Position numbers and translations under genes: made by a program
Source of the DNA: Pseudomonadota bacterium
GTDB taxonomy: Bacteria; Pseudomonadota; Gammaproteobacteria; Steroidobacterales; Woeseiaceae
Direction: 5' to 3'
Length of the DNA: 46,765 bases
NCBI GenBank assembly: GCA_022567295.1
Contig: JADFHE010000017.1
Location: 6,768 to 53,532 of the forward strand
Shown: positions 16,921-25,370 of the stretch, in pieces
Layout: every line of letters begins with the position of its first letter
How positions within the stretch are numbered: the stretch's first letter is position 1
Notes under the pieces: generated by a model
What the model was told of the DNA's origin: nothing
What the model saw: the letters and a program-made list of their open reading frames with translations, nothing else
The model's database searches: none

Positions 16921-19900
16921 ATGGGTTTCGTATTCACGTTGATCGGTGCGATCGGTGGTAGTTGGATAATGTCCGGGAGTCGGGCATTTTTCGGGTTTCT
17001 CGCCGGTATGCTGCTCGGTTGGCTGTTGCACCGATTGTTGCAGGCACAATCGACCATTCGACAGCTGGGAGATCGCGTCGACAGCCTTGAGCAACGCCAT
17101 GAAGCCACGGCAAAGACCTTCGATACCGAGCCCAAACCCATCGTCACACCGCAGCGGGTTTCTGTTTACGAGCCCACTCCGGTGGAGCCATCGGTTTCTG
17201 AGGGGAGCGCACCCGAACCCGAGCAGACAGCGGAGCCCGAAGCTGCGCGAATGCAGGCTAAATTCGCGGAGCCGGCTTCGACGGTTCAGGATCGAACACC
17301 CGTGCCGCCACCCGAGCCGGGTATGGGGGCACATGCTATTGATGTCGCCAAACGATGGCTGACGACCGGCAACGTTCCGGTTAAGGTTGGCGTCATCATC
17401 TCGTTCTTCGGCGTCGCATTCCTTCTCAAATACGCCATTGAGAATGAGGTGTTCTCGATTCCGATCAGTGTTCGCTATCTTCTGGTTGCCGGATTTGCGA
17501 CAGGCTTATTGGCATTCGGTTGGCGCAAGCGAGAAGACAATCGCGTCTTCGCTTTGAGTATTCAGGGCGGTGGAATCGGCGTGCTTTTCCTGACGGTGTT
17601 TGCCGCGCTTCGTTTGCACGCATTGTTATCGCCGACGGTCGCGTTCGGATTGCTTATTCTGATAACAGCAGCGGCCGGTGTGTTGGCCATCAAGCAAGAA
17701 TCGAGGGCGTTCGCAATACTCGGAACGACGGGTGGCTTTCTTGCCCCGTTGCTGGTTTCAACGGGAAGCGGCGATCACGTCGTCCTGTTTAGCTACTACC
17801 TTATTCTCAATTGTGCGGTGCTCGGCGTCGCATGGTTCAGGGCCTGGCGCGAGCTCAACATAATTGGCTTCGTCTTTACATTCGGTGTTGGCACGATATG
17901 GGGCTATCAGTATTACGTGCCTGAGCTGTTCGCCAGTACAGAGCCGTTCCTCGTCTTGTATTTTTTGTTCTACACGATCATCGCCGTTCTGTTTGCGTTC
18001 CGGCAGCGACCCGAATTGCGAGGCTATGTCGACGGGACCTTATTGTTCGGTACGCCGACGATCGCGTTCGCGTTACAAACGCAACTGCTGGGCGATACCG
18101 AGTACGGACTCGCGATCAGTGCGGCGGTGGTTTCGGCCTTCTATGCGGCAATGGCATTGTGGTTGCGACGCACGCAGGAGGAGAAATTTGATCTACTGCA
18201 GCAAGCATTCATCGCGCTTGCGGTCGCCTTCGGCACCGTGGCTGTTCCGCTGGCGCTGGACGACCGTTGGACCGCTATCGCCTGGGCCATGGAAGGCGGG
18301 GCCCTTACCTGGATTGGCGTTCGACAAAAAACCACCCTCGCCAAGATGTCCGGCGCCGCTCTCGCTTTTGCTGCTGGCGCCGAGTTCCTGAGTTATGGTT
18401 GGATTGACAACCTTGGGTTTCCGGTTGTTAACGGAAATTTCATAGGCGGCGTTCTGATCGCGTTGTCGTCGCTGTATTCGTCGCACATGCTGCTTAAAGA
18501 CGACCGCGGTCGCGAATGGCAAAAAATCGCGTCTTTGGGTTTGCTCGTCTGGGGCCTGGTCTGGTGGTTTGGAACCGGATTTGCCGAGATATCGGATCGC
18601 GTACCGAACAATAAGGAGTTTCTAACGGCGGTCATGTTTTTCGGTTCCAGTTTCGTCGCCATGAATTTTGCCGCCAATCGCTTGCAATGGTTGTCGCTGT
18701 GGCAAATTACACTCGGATTCCTGCCGTTGGTCGGTGGCGCCGGAATTCTGGCGCATGGTTGGACCGACGATCTCGGGATTCCGGTTCTCAATGGCAATTT
18801 CCTCGGCGGCGCGATGATCGCGTGGATGGCGCTGTACTCGGCGCGCAAGCTGCGTACCGATGAGCGAGCCGACGATTCGTTAAGGAACATTTCCGTCGGT
18901 TTGCTCGGGTGGGGACTGGCGTTCTGGTTCGGCGCCGGCGTGATGGAGATATTCGATCGCGTGCCGGCCCCGGAACAGCTGCATGGATTATTGCTCTTCG
19001 GTTCATTAAGCCTTGCTGCGATCGCGTTCGCCGGCAGGCATTTCGATTGGATAGCCTACCGGCGAGTGTCGCTGGCATTGCTGCCGGCATTATTAATTGC
19101 GGCGCTCGCTTACCTGCTTGAGCACAATCATTTTCTCGATGGGCTGGGAGCGCTTGGCTGGCTGGTCGCCATCGCTGCCCACATCTGGATTCTTTATTCC
19201 TATGAGGACGGCAGCAAGGCGACACTCTGGCATGGCTGGGGTGCCATGTTTTTTGTTGGCCTGCTTGCGTTTGAGGTTCACTGGCAGGTCGACCAGGTGG
19301 TCACAAATGACGTCTGGTCTTTGACTATTGGCTTGCTGGTTCTCGCGTCCGCGGCTTTCGCATTGCTATCGCAGCGGCAGAGTCACCGTTGGCCGTTCGC
19401 ACGGTTTAATGACAGTTACTTCCTTGCATCATTATTGCTGATCGTTCTCTACACGATGCTGGTCATTGTCGCGTGCATCAACGACCCGGGCAATCCGTCG
19501 CCGCTGCCGTACATACCTGTCCTCAATCCGTTCGATATCCTCTCGATAGCGGCCATAGCTCTGATCTGGCATGGACTGCGGCTCGAGCCAAAAAACGAAA
19601 GTTGGGATCTCGGCAATTTGTCACAAGTACCCAGCTTATTCCTGGGTGCTATTGCGCTGCTACTTTCAACGATTTCGATGGTGCGCATCGTTCATCACGT
19701 TACCGGTGTTGCATGGCACGCCAGTGCCTTGATGGGCTCGGACGGGGTGCAGAGCACGCTCTCAATCTATTGGGCCATACTCGGACTCGGCGGCATGGTG
19801 TTGGGGACAAAGCGGGCGAATCGCGGGATCTGGATGACCGGCGCGGCGCTGATGACGGTGGTCGTATTGAAACTCTTTGTTATTGATCTCGGCAATTCCG

Positions 19901-20007
19901 GAACCATTGAGCGAATCGTTTCATTTCTTGGTGTCGGCGTTATGTTGCTGGTTGTAGGTTACTTCTCGCCCGTACCGCCGAAACAAGCAGATACGGCCGC
20001 CGACTAG
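16921..20007 (+). CDS. large DUF2339 polytopic membrane protein with internal duplication
   Basis: 1028 residues. An N-terminal hydrophobic hairpin and coiled-coil-like segment (QSTIRQLGDRVDSLEQRHE) lead to a Pro/Glu-rich linker (about 75-140). More than 20 hydrophobic helices follow, starting with RWLTTGNVPVKVGVIISFFGVAFLLKYA, the hallmark opening of DUF2339 proteins. Function is unknown for the family. Within it, GWIDNLGFPVVNGNF (from residue 493) recurs as GWTDDLGIPVLNGNF (from residue 613), and the following WGLVWWFGTG / WGLAFWFGAG and DRVP segments repeat with the same spacing, an in-frame duplication of 120 residues. It begins one base after the esterase stop. Confidence 0.88.
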   Translation: MGFVFTLIGAIGGSWIMSGSRAFFGFLAGMLLGWLLHRLLQAQSTIRQLGDRVDSLEQRHEATAKTFDTEPKPIVTPQRVSVYEPTPVEPSVSEGSAPEPEQTAEPEAARMQAKFAEPASTVQDRTPVPPPEPGMGAHAIDVAKRWLTTGNVPVKVGVIISFFGVAFLLKYAIENEVFSIPISVRYLLVAGFATGLLAFGWRKREDNRVFALSIQGGGIGVLFLTVFAALRLHALLSPTVAFGLLILITAAAGVLAIKQESRAFAILGTTGGFLAPLLVSTGSGDHVVLFSYYLILNCAVLGVAWFRAWRELNIIGFVFTFGVGTIWGYQYYVPELFASTEPFLVLYFLFYTIIAVLFAFRQRPELRGYVDGTLLFGTPTIAFALQTQLLGDTEYGLAISAAVVSAFYAAMALWLRRTQEEKFDLLQQAFIALAVAFGTVAVPLALDDRWTAIAWAMEGGALTWIGVRQKTTLAKMSGAALAFAAGAEFLSYGWIDNLGFPVVNGNFIGGVLIALSSLYSSHMLLKDDRGREWQKIASLGLLVWGLVWWFGTGFAEISDRVPNNKEFLTAVMFFGSSFVAMNFAANRLQWLSLWQITLGFLPLVGGAGILAHGWTDDLGIPVLNGNFLGGAMIAWMALYSARKLRTDERADDSLRNISVGLLGWGLAFWFGAGVMEIFDRVPAPEQLHGLLLFGSLSLAAIAFAGRHFDWIAYRRVSLALLPALLIAALAYLLEHNHFLDGLGALGWLVAIAAHIWILYSYEDGSKATLWHGWGAMFFVGLLAFEVHWQVDQVVTNDVWSLTIGLLVLASAAFALLSQRQSHRWPFARFNDSYFLASLLLIVLYTMLVIVACINDPGNPSPLPYIPVLNPFDILSIAAIALIWHGLRLEPKNESWDLGNLSQVPSLFLGAIALLLSTISMVRIVHHVTGVAWHASALMGSDGVQSTLSIYWAILGLGGMVLGTKRANRGIWMTGAALMTVVVLKLFVIDLGNSGTIERIVSFLGVGVMLLVVGYFSPVPPKQADTAAD

Positions 20008-20016
20008 ATTAGTCAC

Positions 20017-20943
20017 GTGGACACCGAAACGCTCGACAGCCTGAGAATAGTCCTGGACCCGTTAGGGCAGGCCGGTGTCGTTATAGCTCTGATGCTGGTC
20101 ATGTTCGGTGTCGCTCTCGGGTTGCGAGTAAAGGATTTTCGAATCCTCGCGGCCCAACCTTCTCTGTACATAGGCGGTGTCTTCGCACAGGTTCTGGTAT
20201 TGCCTCTCGTAACATTCGGCTTGATCCATGTGATCTCCCCGCCGCCTTCCATTGCACTCGGGATGATCGTCGTCGCCTGTTGTCCTGGCGGCTCAGTTTC
20301 CAATCTGCTGACGTACCTGTCGCGTGGTGACGTTGCCGTATCGGTCGCGCTGACCGCGACATCCAGCATGCTTGCGGCATTTCTTACACCAGTATCAACG
20401 CTGTTCTGGGCACAGGCTTATGCGCCAACTGCAAAACTTCTGGCATCGCTGGAGGTAAGTCCGTTACTTTTCATCGGCCAGACAACTTTGCTACTTGCGA
20501 TTCCGCTCGCGGCCGGCATGATCGTCGCAGCCCGTGCGCCGGACGTTGCGATGAGAATTCGTAAGAGGACGACACTAACCGGTGCGGCAGTACTTGGCGG
20601 GACAATAATCTACGGTATTGTCTATTTCTACCCAATACTCTGGCCGGCCGTAGGATTGCTCGCCAGCGTAACCATCATTCACAATACCGTAGCGTTTGCG
20701 ACGGGTGCGACCATAGGCTGGGTGTTGTCCCGGCAGTCGGCGGTTCGCAGGGCGTTGACTTTTGAGATCGGTATCCAAAACTCAGGTCTTGCCCTCATTA
20801 TCCTGCTGGCCCAATTGAAGGGTGTCGGTGGCGCGGCCGCGATCGCGGCCGTCTGGGGGGTATGGCATCTGATTGCTGGTGGGTTACTGGTAATTGGATA
20901 CACTGTCTTCGATAGAAAGAGGCTGGCCATTGTCATCGAATGA
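20017..20943 (+). CDS. bile acid:sodium symporter (BASS) family transporter
   Basis: 308 residues, GTG start nine bases after the DUF2339 stop. About nine to ten hydrophobic helices. IVVACCPGGSVSNLLTYLSRGDVAVSVALTATSS is the conserved BASS core with the CPGG...SN motif and the sodium-site helix. A second conserved part, LTFEIGIQNSGLALIIL, matches the EIGIQN.GL signature of the C-terminal half. Family members are sodium-coupled importers of organic anions such as pantoate, pyruvate or bile acids. The substrate here is unknown. The adjacent flavin reductase overlaps its 3' end, so they are cotranscribed. Confidence 0.9.
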   Translation: MDTETLDSLRIVLDPLGQAGVVIALMLVMFGVALGLRVKDFRILAAQPSLYIGGVFAQVLVLPLVTFGLIHVISPPPSIALGMIVVACCPGGSVSNLLTYLSRGDVAVSVALTATSSMLAAFLTPVSTLFWAQAYAPTAKLLASLEVSPLLFIGQTTLLLAIPLAAGMIVAARAPDVAMRIRKRTTLTGAAVLGGTIIYGIVYFYPILWPAVGLLASVTIIHNTVAFATGATIGWVLSRQSAVRRALTFEIGIQNSGLALIILLAQLKGVGGAAAIAAVWGVWHLIAGGLLVIGYTVFDRKRLAIVIE

Positions 20944-21406
20944 AATAGATTCTGCAGAATATCGGCGTGCGCTGGGATGTTTCGCAACCGGAGTTGCCGT
21001 GGTTACGGCCCTCGATACGAAAGGCGAAAAGATTGGTATTACGGTCAACAGCTTCAATTCTGTTTCATTGAATCCGCCGTTAGTGCTCTGGAGTATCGGC
21101 GAGGACTCCCAGAGCTTCAGCGCGTTCATCGCCGCTGAGCATTTTGCGGTCAATGTACTCGCAACACACCAGCAGGATATTTGTGAACAGTTTGCGGCCC
21201 GCGGATCCAATAAGTTTGACGGTCTGGAATGTAGCGACGGCATTGCCGGCATTCCGATTCTGCCGGAGTTCTCTGCGGCCTTCGAATGTCGAGCGGTGAA
21301 TTGCTACGATGGCGGTGATCACAAGATCATCGTCGGCCGTGTACTGAAATGCGAGGATCGCAAAACTGACCCGCTGATTTTCTATCGCGGGCACTATCTG
21401 AAATAA
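20930..21406 (+). CDS. flavin reductase family protein (FMN-binding split barrel)
   Basis: 158 residues from the TTG at 20930, chosen because GAGG lies seven bases upstream; a TTG at 20894 would add 12 residues and overlap the BASS gene more. YRRALGCFATGVAVVTALD, GITVNSFNSVSLNPPLVLWSI and HFAVNVLATHQQDICEQFA are the standard motifs of flavin reductase-like domains, including the flavin phosphate region. The ending IFYRGHYLK fits the family. Such proteins reduce FMN/FAD with NAD(P)H for two-component monooxygenases, or bind flavin for other reductions. It overlaps the transporter gene by 14 bases. No partner monooxygenase is next to it. Confidence 0.88.
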   Translation: MSSNEIDSAEYRRALGCFATGVAVVTALDTKGEKIGITVNSFNSVSLNPPLVLWSIGEDSQSFSAFIAAEHFAVNVLATHQQDICEQFAARGSNKFDGLECSDGIAGIPILPEFSAAFECRAVNCYDGGDHKIIVGRVLKCEDRKTDPLIFYRGHYLK

Positions 21407-21417
21407 TGCGACGTCGA

Positions 21418-22008
21418 TCAGGCGTGAGCGTGTTTAACGCCGAACACAACGACATGCATCAACGACCCCGAAACGAAGGCCTGTAGCATGGCAATCGTTC
21501 GAATATCAGCCATTTCGATGATTGACTCGCCAACAAAGTAGCCAGCAATAGTGGCCAGGATAACGAGCGCGAATACGACCACGGCAATTATCTTGCCGAA
21601 GTTGGGTCGCACGGCCCACCAAAGAGCCATTCCGACCGGCAGCCGGTGTAGTACGATGGCGTGGGCAAGCCCTGTGCCGCTTTCAGGGAGAAGGGCAACG
21701 CCGTCAATGACTGCGTGGATTAACAGACCTAGCGCAGCGATAGCGACGATAACAAGGTGTGCTGCGTCCGTTGCGGTCCTGAACAAGCGCTCCAGCAACA
21801 TCGGAAACACGATTCCAAGCACCAGAACGGCGATCGCCAGCTTGCCGCCATGCTTGAGCGCCTCGGGGATGATGTTTACGGCGATGATGGCCGCGATCGT
21901 CAATAAGATCACGGCGTCGAGCGTACGTCGAAGAAGTCGGTTCCGACTGCCAGCCGCATAAATGACCGGACCGAGCAGTAGCGCGGCAATGCTTAAGATC
22001 AAAGTCAT
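21418..22008 (-). CDS. ZIP-like polytopic membrane protein
   Basis: 196 residues and about seven hydrophobic helices. Two helices resemble the metal-site helices of ZIP transporters but with changed residues: IHAVIDGVALL where ZIP has HNxxEG, and LHRLPVGMALW where ZIP has HExPEG. FVSGSLMHVVVFGVKHAHA ends the protein with a His-containing tail. This suggests a distant ZIP relative that may move or sense a divalent metal, but the altered ligands leave activity uncertain. It diverges from the YtkA-like membrane gene across only 38 bp, so the two may share regulation; it converges on the flavin reductase gene with an 11 bp gap. Confidence 0.6.
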   Translation of the reverse strand: MTLILSIAALLLGPVIYAAGSRNRLLRRTLDAVILLTIAAIIAVNIIPEALKHGGKLAIAVLVLGIVFPMLLERLFRTATDAAHLVIVAIAALGLLIHAVIDGVALLPESGTGLAHAIVLHRLPVGMALWWAVRPNFGKIIAVVVFALVILATIAGYFVGESIIEMADIRTIAMLQAFVSGSLMHVVVFGVKHAHA

Positions 22009-22046
22009 TCTTTTGAGGCGACGGTGATTATGGCTAGAATAGGATT

Positions 22047-23015
22047 ATGATTGTGCACCGTATCGCTTGTTGTTGCCTGTTTTTTTGCCTTTGCGTTGTG
22101 TTCTCGCAGCAAAATGCGTTGGCGCACGGTGGCGTGGTTGAAGAGGATGATCTTTGTGTAATCAAGGTCAACTATCTTCGCGCGCACTTCAAGGTTTACC
22201 AACCGCGCGCGACCGGGCACGAACAATATTGCGAAGACCTTCCCAGTGCATCTGAAAGTATCTTTGTCATGGAATACCAGCACGATTCATTGTCTCAGAT
22301 GCCGATTGATTTTCGAATTATCCGTGACGTCACGGGAAAAGGACGATTTGCGAGGTTGGAAGACATTTACGAGATCTCCGATATCGATAGTGCGACAGTT
22401 TTTTACCAGCCACCCGTCATTGAGCCGGACGTCTATGCAGTGAATTACGAATTTATCGAGGAAGGTGATTTCATCGGTATCGTGTCAGCACGAGATCCAG
22501 AAACCGGCAAACTTTATGCGGCTGTGTTTCCATTTGAGGTTGGCTTCACCGGCTTCGGTTACTGGCCGATTTTCGCAGGATTACTTGTGTTGATTCAGAT
22601 TCATTACCTGTATATGAGCGGTCGGCTGAAACGCTGGTATGGTAAGAGTTCAACCGTTGTGACGGGATTCGCTATTTTTCTACTGTTGGCGCCGCCGGTG
22701 TCCTTTGCCGGTGACGTTGTTGTCACTTACACAACTCCCGACGGGGATCCACAATTGAATCGAATGCACAGCTGGATTCTGCATATCGAAGACGAGGCGG
22801 GAACCGAAGTTGAAGGTGCGACCGTCGAGGTTGAGGGCGGAATGCCGGAGCACGACCATGGCTTGCCGACGAAACCTCGCGTTACCGAAGAACTCGGCGG
22901 CGGTGACTACAAGCTGGAAGGCATGCGATTTCACATGAGTGGCTACTGGGAGATCGTCGTAAGCGTTACGACGGACGATGGCACATCGATAGTGATAATC
23001 CCGCTGCGATTATGA
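22047..23015 (+). CDS. two-part membrane protein with C-terminal YtkA-like domain
   Basis: 322 residues. A signal peptide (cleavage near ALAHGG) leads to an extracytoplasmic domain of about 140 residues that I do not recognise. Two hydrophobic segments follow (about 172-190 and 205-222). The second ends in APPVSFAGD, which looks like another signal-peptide cleavage site. The last 95 residues contain GGMPEHDHGLPTKPRV, GDYKLEGMRFHMSGYWEIVV, the pattern of YtkA-like domains found near copper-handling and cytochrome genes. Its ATGA stop/start overlap with the di-heme peroxidase gene shows translational coupling, so a role in metal or heme-enzyme maturation or in supplying the peroxidase is likely. 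Confidence 0.68.
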   Translation: MIVHRIACCCLFFCLCVVFSQQNALAHGGVVEEDDLCVIKVNYLRAHFKVYQPRATGHEQYCEDLPSASESIFVMEYQHDSLSQMPIDFRIIRDVTGKGRFARLEDIYEISDIDSATVFYQPPVIEPDVYAVNYEFIEEGDFIGIVSARDPETGKLYAAVFPFEVGFTGFGYWPIFAGLLVLIQIHYLYMSGRLKRWYGKSSTVVTGFAIFLLLAPPVSFAGDVVVTYTTPDGDPQLNRMHSWILHIEDEAGTEVEGATVEVEGGMPEHDHGLPTKPRVTEELGGGDYKLEGMRFHMSGYWEIVVSVTTDDGTSIVIIPLRL

Positions 23016-24217
23016 GGGTCAGCGCATCCAGAGTTGTCGTCGCTCTGGCTGTTGCCATTGTTGCTGTCGTTGCCTGGCAGCGATGGCCGGCCTCACCGCC
23101 GAAATGGACGCCGGTCGAAGTGGCCATGCTCCGATCCCTGTGGATTGAGTCGTTACCTGAACTACCACCCGACCCGAGTAATGCTGTCGCCGACAGCACG
23201 ATTGCCGCGAAATTCGGAGAACAACTCTTCTTCGATACACGCTTGAGTTCAAACGGTGGAATTTCCTGTGCAACCTGCCATCAGCCCGAACGCCGGTTCA
23301 CGGACGGTCTGCAAAAAGGGCAAGCTATCGGTACAACCGGCAGGCACACGCCGAGCATCGTTGGTACGGCGTACAGCCCTTGGCAGTATTGGGACGGACG
23401 CAGGGACAGCCAATGGTCACAAGCGCTCGTGCCGTTGGAAGATCCAGACGAGCACGGCACTGATCGAGCACAGGTCGTCAACCTGATAGCACAGGACGAA
23501 ACCTACCGTGCGACTTACGAGTCACTGTTCGGAGAACTGCCGGACCCTGCTTCTTCTGACCGCGTAATGTTGAACACCGCTTTCGCCAATATCGGCAAGT
23601 CGATTGCGGCGTTCGAACGCCTGGTCATGCCGACGCCATCGCGCTTCGACGAATACGTGCGAGCCGTTGTCGATCAGGATGCCGGCAGTCAGCAACGGCT
23701 TTTCGATGATGACGAAGTTCGTGGCCTGAAATTATTCATCGGTGAGGCAAACTGTACGCAGTGCCACAACGGCCCATTGTTTACGAATCACGAATTTCAC
23801 AACACCGGTGTCATCAGTTTTCCCGGCGACGTGCCGGACAAGGCGCGGGTTGCCGGCGTGCGAGAAGTGCTGAGGAACGAGTTCAATTGCCTGGGAATAT
23901 ACAGCGACGATGTCGAGCACCGCTGTGCCGAGCTCCAGTTCACCCGCACCGGGAGCACCTTGACCGGAGCGGTAAAGACGCCGTCACTACGCAACCTCGA
24001 GAACACGGCGCCATTCATGCACAAAGGGCAAATTCCGACCATTGCTGAAGTCCTGCAACACTACAACGAAGCCCCGGATGCGATGATCGGTCACAACGAG
24101 GCAATACCGCTAGGCCTTAGCGCCCGGCAGCTGCATCAACTCGAAGTCTTCCTGGGTACGCTCGCGGCGCCGGTGGCCGGGCTATCTGGCGCGGACGGTA
24201 TCCTGGTCGAAAACTAG
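23012..24217 (+). CDS. di-heme cytochrome c peroxidase / MauG family protein
   Basis: 401 residues with an N-terminal membrane anchor or uncleaved signal (about 5-22). Two heme c sites are present: CATCH at 86-90 and CTQCH at 248-252. The flanking motifs FGEQLFFDTRLSSNGGISCATCHQPERRFTDG, HTPSIVGTAYSPWQYWDGRRDS and TPSLRNLENTAPFMHKGQIPTIAEVLQHYN are typical of the CcpA/MauG superfamily. It acts in the periplasm, reducing H2O2 or carrying out MauG-like oxidations of protein or small-molecule substrates. The four-base ATGA overlap with the upstream YtkA-like gene shows coupling. It ends four bases before the convergent decarboxylase gene. Confidence 0.93.
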   Translation: MRVSASRVVVALAVAIVAVVAWQRWPASPPKWTPVEVAMLRSLWIESLPELPPDPSNAVADSTIAAKFGEQLFFDTRLSSNGGISCATCHQPERRFTDGLQKGQAIGTTGRHTPSIVGTAYSPWQYWDGRRDSQWSQALVPLEDPDEHGTDRAQVVNLIAQDETYRATYESLFGELPDPASSDRVMLNTAFANIGKSIAAFERLVMPTPSRFDEYVRAVVDQDAGSQQRLFDDDEVRGLKLFIGEANCTQCHNGPLFTNHEFHNTGVISFPGDVPDKARVAGVREVLRNEFNCLGIYSDDVEHRCAELQFTRTGSTLTGAVKTPSLRNLENTAPFMHKGQIPTIAEVLQHYNEAPDAMIGHNEAIPLGLSARQLHQLEVFLGTLAAPVAGLSGADGILVEN

Positions 24218-24221
24218 ATCG

Positions 24222-25370
24222 CTACTCAGGTGGCCGGGCGTTTTTATTGGTAAACGACACTACGTTGTCACTGTAGAAGCCGTTGAAGTCGGTTCTGCCA
24301 CTCAGGCTATAAGCGCCTAACGACCCGAACTCAATGTGATCACCGACCTCAATGTTTGCCGGTAACGCCACTCGTGCCGGCAATATGTCAGTCGAGTCGC
24401 ATGTCGGCCCGAATATTTTAAACGCCTTCGTCTCCCCGGCCAACGGTGTGCCGTTACGAAATGATCTGCACGGGTAGAGCAGATGGCCCATGAACCGAAG
24501 CTCCCAAAATGCGCCGTAGATGCCATCGTTGAGATATATGCGATCAGTCTTACGGAGTAAAACCCTGGTTACAGCCGACAGACCGGGCGCACTGAGCGCG
24601 CGACCGGGTTCTGCCAACAACTCGCCGTTGTCGGCAAGATTGAGTTCTTCGGCCGCACTTCGGATACGGGCGAAATATTCGTCGAGCGACGGCACGGTGA
24701 GTCCTGGGTAAGACTTTGGAAAACCGCCGCCGATATCCAGCAAACGAATTTGAAACGGGATTTGTTCCAGCGCGTCTTTAGCGACGCCGATAGCATAAGC
24801 ATAGGCCTCTGGGTCAGTGACCCCGGTCCCTACATTGAACGCGAGGGCCGGCTCGGCGCCAGTATCGGAAATTGCTGTAAGCAACGCCGGGATGTTTTCA
24901 GGCCTGGCGCCGAATTTTGCCGAAAGGTTTTCCAGCGCTGATTCGTGCGATACGGCCATGCGCGCGAAGATTACCGAATTTTTCGGATCGATCTCGTCGA
25001 TAAGCGGAGCAAGACCACTGTGGTGATCAACAACGAAGTGTCGTACGCCATATTCTTCCTGGGCCCTGCGCGCGTCTCCTTCATATCGTACCGGATTCAT
25101 GTGGTACATCGTGGCGCCGGGACAAACCCTGCTGATGAGTTCGATTTCCGGTAACGAGGCACAATCGAAATGTCGAACTCCGGCTTCGAAGATTTGTTTC
25201 AAGACGCCAGGATCATTATTGGCCTTGACTGCGTACAGAACTCGTCCGGGAAAGCCGTCGAGAAAATCTTTAGTGCGATCCTGGTACACGCGTGGATAAA
25301 TGCAATACACGGGCTTCTGTGGATTTGTCGCACGCAGCAATTCTTCTACGTTCTCGTAACTGTCAGTCAC
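24222..25370 (-). CDS. fold-type III PLP decarboxylase (ornithine/lysine/diaminopimelate decarboxylase family)
   Basis: 382 residues. YAVKANNDP contains the PLP Lys (residue 49). DIGGGFPKSYPG is the glycine-rich phosphate loop, EPGRALSAPG binds cofactor and GPTCDSTDILP holds the catalytic Cys/Asp region seen in ornithine decarboxylase-type enzymes. The length is that of short ODC-like rather than biosynthetic arginine decarboxylases. Likely reaction: decarboxylation of a basic amino acid to a diamine; which one, and whether L or D, cannot be told. It overlaps the upstream N-acyl-D-amino-acid deacylase-like gene by four bases (ATGA), so the two are coupled. That pairing makes a D-ornithine/D-lysine type substrate worth considering. 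Confidence 0.88.
   Translation of the reverse strand: MTDSYENVEELLRATNPQKPVYCIYPRVYQDRTKDFLDGFPGRVLYAVKANNDPGVLKQIFEAGVRHFDCASLPEIELISRVCPGATMYHMNPVRYEGDARRAQEEYGVRHFVVDHHSGLAPLIDEIDPKNSVIFARMAVSHESALENLSAKFGARPENIPALLTAISDTGAEPALAFNVGTGVTDPEAYAYAIGVAKDALEQIPFQIRLLDIGGGFPKSYPGLTVPSLDEYFARIRSAAEELNLADNGELLAEPGRALSAPGLSAVTRVLLRKTDRIYLNDGIYGAFWELRFMGHLLYPCRSFRNGTPLAGETKAFKIFGPTCDSTDILPARVALPANIEVGDHIEFGSLGAYSLSGRTDFNGFYSDNVVSFTNKNARPPE

Noticed and set aside
24228..24247. GC-rich run followed by TTTTT near the end of the decarboxylase gene, considered as a terminator
   Set aside because: It lies inside the coding sequence of the decarboxylase, and no proper inverted repeat precedes the T run.
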